This document shows positions 55,542-64,000 of a stretch of 64,000 bases of DNA, piece by piece. The stretch lies in assembly GCA_014529385.2 (NCBI GenBank), contig CM043960.1:25712396-25776395 (forward strand), written 5' to 3'. Each line of letters begins with the position of its first letter. Position 1 is the stretch's first letter. The position numbers were made by a program, and so were the translations under genes. The notes below the pieces were generated by a model. That model ran no database searches. It was given only the letters and a program-made list of their open reading frames with translations, and was not told the DNA's origin. Source of the stretch: Adiantum capillus-veneris (lineage: Eukaryota > Streptophyta > Polypodiopsida > Polypodiales > Pteridaceae).

Positions 55542-57284
55542 AAGTGGAATATTTTGCTACCTTGCTTTTTATTTATTTTTACATTCAAGACTCCTTGCTA
55601 GACCTTACATTACAAGAATTCTTGGCATGCTGTTTCTTTTACTCAAGATATTCTTTTTCACCTTTGATCAAATGTCCCTATATGAACATCACTTTAGAAA
55701 ATTTGGTGGGAAATTAGCCTAGGGGTATGTCAGATTGGAAATACATGAAACTAGATATTGGGACCTTGTGTCCTCATGATCAATGGTATAAGTGAGCCAA
55801 GAATCTCCTTTCACCATGCCAAAAGAACAATAGCTTACATACCTTCTTCCCATATATCTAAAAGGGAAAAGCTGCTAGTAGATCAATCTCTTCATTTTGT
55901 AGATCTTGCATTAGTTACTAAAATATGCACATAGATTTTATCTCCCAAATGGTCAATCGCTCATTGTTCATCCATACATCAACTTCCTCTATGGGTTCTT
56001 TTAGCATATCCATTTAAGTTTTGATCTAGAGGGACCAATTGAACACCCACATGATGCCATTGATTGCTAAAAAATCATCAGGAAGGGAATGGGGTCTAAG
56101 GGGGCCACTTTATTTTCGATGGGATTAAAAAGGAGATTATGGAAGGGGAAAATGGGTGGATGCCATGTGGACTGAAATGGTGGGTATGGCAGGGCCTAAA
56201 AGTAAGAGGTCAAACTTGTACTCTTCTAAAACTTTTTCTCTAAGTGGTTGGGTAAAAACCAATCCTTTCTCTCTCTAGTGACTGATAGTTTCTCCCCCCT
56301 TTCTCCTAAAAGGGGGTCCCTCCAAAAACATGTTGATCATTCCCTCCCTCTCTCTCTACTGTTCTATCTCTCACTTCTCTTCACTTCACCTTGCAAGTTG
56401 CTTCTCTTTCCTTCCTTTCACTTTTCCCTCCCAAAAGCTATGCAACAGAAGTTTGAACCTCCTTGCCCTCCTGAAGCTTACTGCATTCTCCTCAAGATTG
56501 TTGCATTATCCTCAAGTTGAAGTTATCCATTTCTCCATGAGCCTCACTAAACACCTCTACCTAAAGTTGAAGATCTGCAGCATATCTTTTGCTAAATCAT
56601 CCCTCTTTATTTCCTCAATAGGTTTCTTGCTCCTTTTCCATTAAGCTCTCTAGAGAGGATCTACTTCCCTCTCAAGATTTGCAACATTATCTCCCCCATT
56701 AAGCCAACAAGCAGGTGGAGCAGTATGTTAGTAATTGTCTTTGTGTATCATCAAGAATCTTTCTCTTTATACAACTGAGAACATGGATGTGCAATGTCTA
56801 ACCATAAGTGTTTGTTTCCAGGTTGTGCCACTATTCCCCATGGCATCATCAGGTACTCGATGACCTAGAAGTGTCATTGACTCCATTTCACGCAATAATG
56901 TACAAGACAACAATGGATGTTGGGTGACGATGGAGTTCAAACGAATGATGTGGGTGATAATGCAGCCCAACTCAAGAGGTGCACACAAGGTCTCAAGGAG
57001 ACACATGGCTTCTCGAGCACACCATTGGAAGGGAAGAATCATGGAGTTCAAGAAAACACAAGGTATCAAGAGGCTTGCGAAGGTGCATCATTTGTATGTT
57101 GCTTCACAACTAAAGCTAGAGAAAGCAGTGGCTCCATTGAGGTTTCTTGCAAACTATAATTTTACTCCTCTGTCAAGTTTTTAGATTGTCTATTTAGTAC
57201 TTTTGCTGTGTACGTTGTTTTTGATACTGGAAATTTTCCATTGCTTGTTCATGTTTGCTTATGTTTTTCCATCCAAGTTTGTAG
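55242..57284. other. No gene seen; right flank of the retroelement nest
   Basis: It includes a (CA)n tract (55,486-55,534) and a CT-rich zone (56,250-56,420). It may be intron or intergenic DNA of the interrupted multi-exon gene. A short frame just after the LTR (KIPVDFNVDDLDNSITFV, about 55,294-55,347) could be an exon remnant, but I cannot support it. Confidence 0.4.
55486..55534. repeat. (CA)n microsatellite
   Basis: About 24 CA units in non-coding DNA. Confidence 0.95.
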
Positions 57285-58826
57285 AGTAGGTGTCAATAGA
57301 GTCCTTCACAAGAGCTTTTAAGGCCATCCACTGACCTTGGCGAGTTGCTCTATCCTCGATATCCATCCTCTGAGATTGCCTCACGAATGTTTTTTTTAAT
57401 AATCATACGCCTAGGCCAAATGGGTATGGTAATCTTTATCAGGTTCATTCACCAACCTTGGAGAGTTTAGAATGGCCTAAGCAAGGCAGTGCCTTGATTG
57501 TAGCAACCAAAAGGAGAATTGAGGCAGATGTGCAAGCAACAATGAAGTACACCTATGGTTCCCACAAAGCCACGGTAACATGATTTATGTCTCTTAATGT
57601 GTGTGTTTACCTTTCGACTTCAGACTGTTCACAAGACACCAAAAATGTGGACTTGCAAAGAAAGAAGTGCAATCAGCGGATTCCTTGCAGTAGCTGGACG
57701 GGAGACTAAGGTGGTCAACCACCAGGGAGATAATATCAAGTGCTCTATAGTTCTTGAGAATGTGGTGTTTGGATACCTTATTGCAAAGCAAATCTTCTCA
57801 ATGATCTTTTCCTACAAAAAAAGGAAGCTAACGATGGGAGTATGGGAGGCACTAGACTCTGATGTTGCTGCTAGAGAATTAGTTGACTTGCAAATATGCC
57901 TCCACGATGATAAAGTGCATGCCATTGCAATTAATAAGACTGGCACCTCAGTCACCTTTGTGAGTATCTTAATCTCAAATATACCTTTCCCAAGCAATAT
58001 CTCTTTGTAATCAATGAAAAGGTTTTTTACTCCAAAAAAGAGAAGATCTTTCTATGTGAGAACATTCCGTTTCTGCGATGTATTTTTGTAAAAGCTTATA
58101 ACTGACTCAAATTTCACTCCCAATCAATACATACAGTGTTTTGAATCTCGTCGCTGTGCACCCAATGAAAACGAACAGAAGTTGGTGCAAACGATGGCAA
58201 GTACACTTGTGGAAATCAAATCATGTGCCTCGTTTTATGAAAGCGTTTCAAAAAGCGCTTTCCATCGATAGAAACCACTAAACGCTATGGGTGGAGATGA
58301 TCTCTCTAGCATCGATCTTACAAAGAAAAATCTTGAAGAGATGGATGAAGAAACTGAGGTAAACATTTCTTAACCCGGTCCATTGTCTATTGTTCCTTAC
58401 AACAAGTTTTAAAGTCGTTTAAAATGCTTTGTAGATGGCATACCATGTTGATAAGTTTGCAATGCGTACTGGAGGTTCACACAACGTGCCCATGGGTAGG
58501 GATAGCTTGCTTTGGCAAAACCCAAGCTACCCGGGGCCATCGATTCTTTGAGTTTCTTACACGGAGTTCTGCAAGAATTCTTCTGCGGAGCTACTTAAGT
58601 GCAAAGCATTAAGTGCCATACTACTCACTGAAGATTCCCTCACCCTAAATGCTCACAAATGTATATTGGTGGATCAAGAGTGGCATTGTATGCCTTTATA
58701 GGCAAGCACACTGGATCATTCCTCTCCCATCGCGCCTTAAGCCTAGGTCAAGGGGTAACAAACTTAGAGGAAATTGTAAAATCCCTTGGCATCAAGTCAG
58801 CCATTCACCCATACCCACAAATGTAA
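57285..58826 (+). pseudogene. Unrecognised multi-exon gene, 3' part
   Basis: Four exon-like blocks keep phase across GT-AG junctions: 57,285-57,574, 57,624-57,959, 58,137-58,358 and 58,435-58,826. Peptides include GELLYPRYPSSEIASRMF, then (after a one-base change in a T run near 57,392) NNHTPRPNGYGNLYQVHSPT, TVHKTPKMWTCKERSAISGF, LAVAGRETKVVNHQGDN, GVWEALDSDVAARELVDLQI, CFESRRCAPNENEQKLVQTM, MAYHVDKFAMRTGGSHNVPM and a C-terminal YIGGSRVALYAFIGKHTGSF. Stops near 58,270 and 58,547 and frame changes show decay. I recognise no domain. The same strand, the same type of decay and the position across the retroelement nest suggest it may be the 3' part of the gene starting at 39,056; that link is inferred. 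Confidence 0.5.
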
Positions 58827-58938
58827 TTCGTAGAAAAACTAATCGACCATGATGTAATATCCAAATCAATACTGATTAAATTGTTTTTTTAATCGATTTT
58901 TGTCAACATTCTGTACTGGCTTTTTCAATGATTCATAT

Positions 58939-59384
58939 TGTCCCAATAAATTTTATTTTCGCAACACGTGCACAAAACCTCGATCATGCAAGCACCCATC
59001 GCCCGGGGGGCACAATAAATTTCGTTTTCGCAACACGTGCACAAAACCTCGATCATGCAAGCACCCATCGGTCGGGCGGCATCTCTCGGTGATTCTTTTA
59101 CAAAAGCGAATGATTGGGGGGGGGTACGGAGGCAACGGAACCATCACGGCACACAATGATGCTTGACGGGATCGGACAGTGCAAACAAAGGCCCTGTGTG
59201 CCACGACGCGCAGGGGGCAGTTCTGACAGGGCCTTTGTTGCATCGTATGACCTTGCTTGGCACCATTGTGCACCGTGGTCATTCCGCTACCTCTGTATGG
59301 CCCCCTTGTTGTGTCATTTCATAACAAAATAACTAAGAGGTGCCCCCCGATTGATGGGTGCTTGCATGGTCGATATGAGTTTAA
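58939..59384. mobile_element. TIR element with duplicated left end
   Basis: The segment cgatcatgcaagcacccatc plus flanking bases occurs twice in tandem on the left (58,939-59,008 and 59,010-59,078; units of about 70 bases). It occurs once in reverse complement on the right (59,343-59,378, gatgggtgcttgcatggtcg). Similarity continues inward (GGGCGGCATCTC / GGGGGGCACCTC). The interior encodes nothing recognisable. It is a small non-autonomous DNA element or foldback. Confidence 0.65.
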
Positions 59385-59517
59385 ATTTAACAACGTAAAT
59401 AATTCAAATACTTAGAAAACACAATGTACAACAATTGCACGGAATGGTAGAAATTTGACTCTTTGATATTATATAAAAAGATTACAAATCTCATCAAGAG
59501 AGAGTACATGGGATAAA

Positions 59518-60780
59518 CTAATTCTTATGAAGGCACCCTTCATTTTGCAAATTGATTGCAAGAGCTAAATCCGTATTTTTCAAGGTTACGCGCTTAGCAT
59601 GCATTATACAGGAAACACCATCTTGAAACAACTGCACCAAAATGTCTTTGACGACATCCTATAGAGCCAGTAAAGCTGCGCGTTGTATGCGTGTAACAAA
59701 ATCAGTGTATTCAATTATCATCTCTCTCACCACCCGAGAGAAGGCCACTTTGGGTATGATTGGCTCAGTGCTCTTTTGATACTTCTGGATCTCCCACAAA
59801 TCAATTGTGCCTGGCTTCCATGTTTGTTTTTTATGTGCTATTGATGATGGCGGAGGAACCGCTTGCCTGGCCCATTGAGGAGGTCATTTTTATACTTTTT
59901 CCTCCTCTTCAACTGGGCTTGTTTTTCTTTGGGCGTCACCTTGTCTTTCTTCCTCTTTGCACATTGCTTGGCTCTTTGAGGAATTTTTGAAGGGCTTGAG
60001 CTCCCAGCGTTTGCTTGTTGGCGGCCTGAGCTTTATCCTCTGCCTCCTTCCTCTCTACCTCTACTCGTGCTTGTAAGTTTGCCAAATGAGCTCTCTTGAC
60101 CTCAGTTCTCTACCAATCCTCTTGTTCCCTCTGTCTTCTTTGTTCTTCTTGCATTCTTTGTGCTTCCTTGTCAGATGACTATTTCTTTTCGATCTCTTTT
60201 ATTTTCTTCCTTCTCTTGGCCTCTCGCACTTTAGAATTTGGGTTGCATGGTATTACTTTGATTACCCTTTGTTTGTATCATAGTCCAAATCTTCGCGGAG
60301 TGGTTTTAGTGGTTGCCTGAGCACTAGGTGCTGTGACAGCGGATGAGGGCTCCAGGTTTTGTAGCGGACCCCGGTATTCCTCTTTGGTTGCTCTTGTTTC
60401 TTATGTGGCCCTGTGTAGAGATGAAATTGGTGGGGGATATGGCAGAGGTGTGTGATTGGGATGATTTGGTGGTGCGAGATCACCAAAAATATGTCGCATG
60501 GTGGTTTGATAATCTAGATTCGATGGTTGGGAGGTTGTTGGGCATGTGGAGCGGGTTGTAGCTTTGGATTATCAACTTGTGGTTGAGGATGTGGATTTGA
60601 AATCGTAGATTTTGCATAGGGTGCTGACTGCATATTTTTAGTGGTGTGAGTGGTTGTGGTGGTATCAATGTGCGTAGTGGTATGCTCGTGTGAATCGTCT
60701 ATGTGGTACAAGATATGAGTGCGTGCTCGTTTGTGCTCGAGAGGATATTCTAGAATGTGCAAACAAGAAATGAACTTCAA
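59518..60780 (-). pseudogene. Coiled-coil protein with divergent histone H3-like C-terminus, decayed
   Basis: The last minus-strand frame (59,883-59,518) reads QTWKPGTIDLWEIQKYQKST, EPIIPKVAFSRVVREMI, LLAL(stop)DVVKDILVQLFQ, then CIMHAKRVTLKNTDLALA. It aligns with the whole H3 histone fold from RPGTVALREI to AKRVTIMPKDIQLA. The stretch between REM and LLAL is about one residue longer than in canonical H3, as in centromeric H3, but overall identity is low. The single stop (59,659-59,661) replaces the conserved Gln of LALQ. Upstream, in another frame, is a charged helix (60,240-60,010: VREAKRRKKIKEIEKK, MQEEQRRQREQEDW, LQARVEVERKEAEDKAQAAN), itself with TAG stops. Before that is a Pro/His/Thr/Gln-rich part (60,780-60,262). 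The whole is inferred to be one protein that has since decayed. Confidence 0.6.
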
Positions 60781-60785
60781 GTTGT

Positions 60786-61490
60786 GAGTTTTGACTTATA
60801 TAGTACTTAAACTTTCCAAAAAAAACTTAAAAACTCAGTAATATCAACAAAAAAAAAAACTCCAAAATAAACGAAATTTGACCCACGGGACCACTGATTG
60901 AGGCGTCAACAAATCACTTGGCATTACAATGCATGTTTACAATAGAAGTGGTTAGTGTAAAAAATTATTAGTTTTCCACCCAACGCCTGGCATTCCGTTG
61001 CCTTGTCTCCAACCATTGTTGGAATCGATCTTTTGGGCTCGAAGCATGATATGATTGTGATCGCCTCATGCTAATCACTTTCTATATTTTGCATTTCAAA
61101 CTTCTTTGCACTCTAATCTTCTTCTTCTCTCTCCCCGTTAAAACTCTGTAGAATCAATTGAACATCTCGTGTAGGGCATTGCTCTTTTTCCTCCACCTCC
61201 ATGCCGTGTATTTTTAAAATACACTGTTTTTGCTTGATAGTGTGAGCGCTCCATTCCTTGGCTACTCCTTATGCCTAGTGAACCGTATGTGTCGAAAAAA
61301 AATGAGCTATGTACAAAAAGAATGTGCTTAAAAGACAATTAAACTTTAGCTCAAACACTGATGTTTTTTGGCTACAAAGGCAAAGTGTTCCAACCCACCA
61401 TGTAATATGTTATGTGTGTCTTCCCCTAGGCACCCACCATTTGCACTGTGAAACTATTGACTAAAATTTTTAAGGTGGATAGCTCAACAC
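60786..61490. other. Spacer between minus-strand units, no gene seen
   Basis: AT-rich with short A runs. No supported coding feature. It could hold the promoter of the histone-like unit. Confidence 0.4.
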
Positions 61491-61493
61491 AAG

Positions 61494-61829
61494 TTAGGTT
61501 TTCTTTTTCAAGAAGATGAAAATATCATCTATAGACTGCCACATATGAGCACGCTTAATTCCTAGTGCTGCTTTGTTACCTCTGTAGGTGGTAATGTCAC
61601 ACACCTTTTTCCACAATTGAAACTCATTGGGACTTTGGGAGTCAAAATAGTTTAAAAGAAAATGCCTAACTTTACTACCACCCATACATATTTTAATAAG
61701 ACGATCCTATGTACTTCTAGATGCCTTCTTGTCCTTTGATAACTCAATTGCACCCCCATGTAGATCAACACTTGATAAAATAGATTCGATTTCTCTTATA
61801 CACTCTTCTCTTCTTTCTGCAGGCTCCAT
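61494..61829 (-). pseudogene. Small unrecognised minus-strand ORF with one stop
   Basis: From ATG 61,829 the frame reads MEPAERREECIREIESILSS, VDLHGGAIELSKDKKASRST, stop, DRLIKICMGGSKVRHFLLNY, FDSQSPNEFQLWKKVCDITT and onward to a TAA at 61,494 (112 codons counting the internal stop). It looks coding: amphipathic, charged and consistent in frame on both sides of the TAG. No domain is recognised. It lies between the histone-like unit and the larger decayed gene, in the same orientation. Confidence 0.5.
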
Positions 61830-61976
61830 ATTTCAAGCATAATTAATATGGAGCATAAGCAACTTGTCAAGAATTTATAGACATGCATGAAGGATTCACA
61901 CATGCCCATTTATCAGTGGAATCAGTAGAATAGGATCCCAATTTGGATCGTCCATGTCTTGATTAGGGGGTACACT

Positions 61977-63700
61977 CTAGTTAAAACTGCGGATATCTTG
62001 AAACCATTTTTGTAGTGCTTTACCTACCGTTTGTGTAGTGGGAACACCTTTCGCTGAGTTGACTACAACTTTGCCACCCTTATCCTTACCGCCCTTTGAC
62101 TTGCTGGCCTTTGTACCCTTGCCCTCCGTTCCCAATGAGACTTTACTGTGGCAACAATAAATGCATGGAAAGAGGGTCATTGCACCTTGCTTGCACCCTA
62201 ATATACACTTGAGATTTTTCAAGTCTCCTACCAAGTTTCACTCCACTAAGAACGTACCCAGACCTGAAACTGCAATCATTGTCCTTCTTGTTGTTTCCGA
62301 ACGACATCAACAATTGGGGTGTGATTGAGATACCATTTCAGGAACTCATCTGTCTTGTGTGGGAAATATTCTTCTCTGACTGAACACCCAAATAGGCGGT
62401 TCCCTTCTCGTTGGCATTTAGCTCAACATCAACGCCCACAAAGGCTCTGTTCATAAATGTCAGTGTAACGCTTATCCTTTTGAGTTGTTGACCTTTGAAA
62501 ATCTAGCACTTATCAAGCTTTATTACAAATATAACTTTGCCATCACACTCTTCTCGTGTCAATCTATAAAATCTAGTCATTGGCTCCTGGAGCTTCAACA
62601 AGTCAACATAGACATTGTTGAACTCGTTGTAACACAAGGATTTGCTATCTTCTAATGGCATGGTATCCTTCACATATTGAAATCCACCCAACAAGCTTGC
62701 AACATCATTATGGGCGCACCTCTTCACAACACTGACACTGTAAGGTGTTAGCATCAACCTAAACAAACCTTTTTCCCTATGACCTAGTGTGACAATTCTA
62801 TGCAAAGCTTCATAGGCCTTGAAACTTATTCTTGCACTGTCACACTCCTCCATCATCTCCTGAGAAACATAATTCTCTTTAGCTCACTGAAATAATTTTG
62901 GTGCAAAACATTAGTAATGCTAACATTTGATGGATCATCCAATAGCTCCACCAACTCCTTTGGCTTGATGATATGCTGCAACAGAGTATGTCCAGTCGTT
63001 TGAGCATCAGAATTGATTCCCATCATCATCCGATCCAAGTTCTTGCATATTGAAATAATATTACAGAAACTTGCAAAAAATGTAAGAAATTTGAAGCTTG
63101 CATTTGTATATTTACCGAGTTTGACGGATACGTTTCTTTTGAGGTCCACCGCTTGAAGATAGCATAGACATCGCATGTCTCTTACGCTTATACAAATGTG
63201 GTAGCCCAATGGAATGGGTGTGAGATGATCAATCACCGACGTATATTACGTGCAATGTGTTGTAGTTGAACATAATTGTCTAGCCGACACTCTTGCTCCA
63301 TTTTTTGATGCTCTACTTTTTAATTAAGATTTACCATCTCATCGTTTAGTTGCTTCGTCGTCTTGTTGGCTTCCTCTCTAACTTGCTGAATGTCTTTCAT
63401 GTTCTTCTCTTGCAATGACAAATAGGCAGCAAAGAGATGTTTTCTTGCTTCCCTTTCATTGATAAAATTTGAATACAATCTCCAGTAGTAGCCAAACAAT
63501 CCGTCTCTCCCATCTTCAATAAAATAAAGTAGCTCAGTGATGTTACGAAAGGGCGGTGATGCATTGGTCATTGGATTGCTAGGGTAAATATGGACATCTA
63601 CCCATAAGTTGATTGAATTGCACCCAATGTTCCGTAGTAGCTGATTTGTAGCATTGGGATTAGATATGCCAAGTCGCACAATAGGATACTCATGCTCCAA
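61977..63700 (-). pseudogene. Unrecognised minus-strand gene with GDLK...PCIYC motif, decayed
   Basis: Fragments in order on the minus strand: MEHEYPIVRLGISNPNATNQ with a long helix (SLQEKNMKDIQQVREEANKT, 63,700-63,320); a basic patch (KRKRHAMSMLSSSGG, PQKKRIRQTR, about 63,190-63,127) ending at a donor-like GTAAAT; GINSDAQTTGHTLLQHIIKP (to 62,870); ISFKAYEALHRIVTLGHREK with LFRLMLTPYSVSVVKRCAHN (62,856-62,503); REGNRLFGCSVREEYFPHKT; and NLVGDLKNLKCILGCKQGAM followed by LFPCIYCCHSK (62,245-62,150) and a Lys/Gly-rich tail. The DLK-x-L-x2-I-L-G ... P-C-x2-C arrangement recalls zinc-binding cores of several uncharacterised eukaryotic transposase-like proteins, but I cannot name a family. Stops and frame changes are frequent, and at least one change may be an intron. 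Confidence 0.45.
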
Positions 63701-64000
63701 ATCAGCATTTAATCAATATCACTTTGTCTTGTTAGTATTGTCTTGAAGTGGTAGGGGATTGAATGAAATTTGTGTTAGCTAATGAAGCAAATTAGAGAGA
63801 GATGTGTAATGGTGATTGCTACAAGCAGGTGAAGCTCGCTATGAAGGGAAGAAGTAGAGAGTACCCAAAGATAGGAGAAAAGGATTATGTTGTGGAGGAA
63901 AGAAAGAGAGGAAAGTAGCTCAATCTCCTTTGAATTCAATTTGTTGATCATGAGTGTAGAGAGAGAAATGTTGCTGCACACAAAGGTAATGGAGTTTTCC
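63701..64000. other. Window edge, no gene supported
   Basis: A short minus-strand frame exists (63,981-63,775) but its hydrophobic, low-complexity peptide gives no basis for a call. The minus-strand gene to the left could begin here. Confidence 0.35.

Noticed and set aside
56924-57184. Overlapping frames before the 57,285 exon block
   Set aside because: They show no domain, have no matching splice phase with the exon at 57,285 and are mirrored in other frames.
59518-59883. Ordinary histone H3 pseudogene (processed copy)
   Set aside because: Plant H3 pseudogenes stay close to the almost invariant H3 sequence. This one differs at most positions and seems joined to a coiled coil, so a simple processed copy of canonical H3 is unlikely, although it is not excluded.
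1-64000. tRNA or rRNA genes
   Set aside because: No cloverleaf with conserved boxes or rRNA-like stretch was noticed by eye on either strand; a tRNA scan would be needed to be certain.

Overview
This is a nuclear window from a land plant with a large, gene-poor, retrotransposon-rich genome. Plant nuclear origin follows from the GRAS transcription factor, GT-AG introns, Ty3/gypsy chromoviruses primed by initiator tRNA-Met, Ty1/copia fragments, a WRKY-GCM1/SWIM transposase and abundant (GA)n/(CT)n and (CA)n microsatellites. A decayed pentatricopeptide (PPR) fragment and the long N-terminus of the GRAS protein lean towards a fern or another non-flowering vascular plant. That placement is inference only.

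Layout. 1-5,560: non-coding, with small duplications and microsatellites. 5,560-8,580: Ty1/copia debris in both orientations. 8,580-18,000: Ty3/gypsy debris, including a long decayed minus-strand chromovirus (about 11,110-16,723) whose protease region carries a 247-bp TIR insertion with an 8-bp target duplication. 18,000-24,900: the only gene that looks intact, an intronless-CDS GRAS protein of the NSP2/SCL26 type (21,989-24,445). It has a long leader with probable introns and a miR171h-like target site inside the coding sequence. 26,065-26,517: PPR pseudogene. 26,797-28,986: about 17 copies of a 127-bp tandem repeat with splice-site-like borders. 31,077-32,224: truncated gypsy LTR, tandem repeats and a MITE-like element. 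32,493-35,680: broken WRKY-GCM1/DDE/SWIM (MULE-like) transposase on the minus strand.

36,700-39,050 holds a cluster of palindromes, a 49-bp-arm hairpin and a truncated UDP-sugar transporter fragment. 39,056-40,745 holds five exon-like blocks with matching splice phases and in-frame stops, from an unrecognised gene with a GNHR motif. That locus is cut at 40,746 by a retroelement nest running to 55,241: a plus-strand gypsy fragment, then a minus-strand gypsy copy into whose reverse transcriptase a complete, young plus-strand chromovirus (42,036-50,941, 1,649-aa open polyprotein, TSD acaca) has inserted. Further exon-like blocks of the same strand follow at 57,285-58,826, possibly the other half of the interrupted gene.

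58,960-63,985 has a TIR element and three decayed minus-strand coding units. The last ends in a divergent histone H3 fold behind a charged coiled coil. This block, whose identity I cannot name, is the most unusual part of the window.

How the parts relate: only the GRAS gene looks functional. Its predicted role is transcriptional control of symbiosis and strigolactone-linked genes, with probable miR171-type post-transcriptional control. Nearly everything else is mobile DNA or host fragments carried or broken by it.
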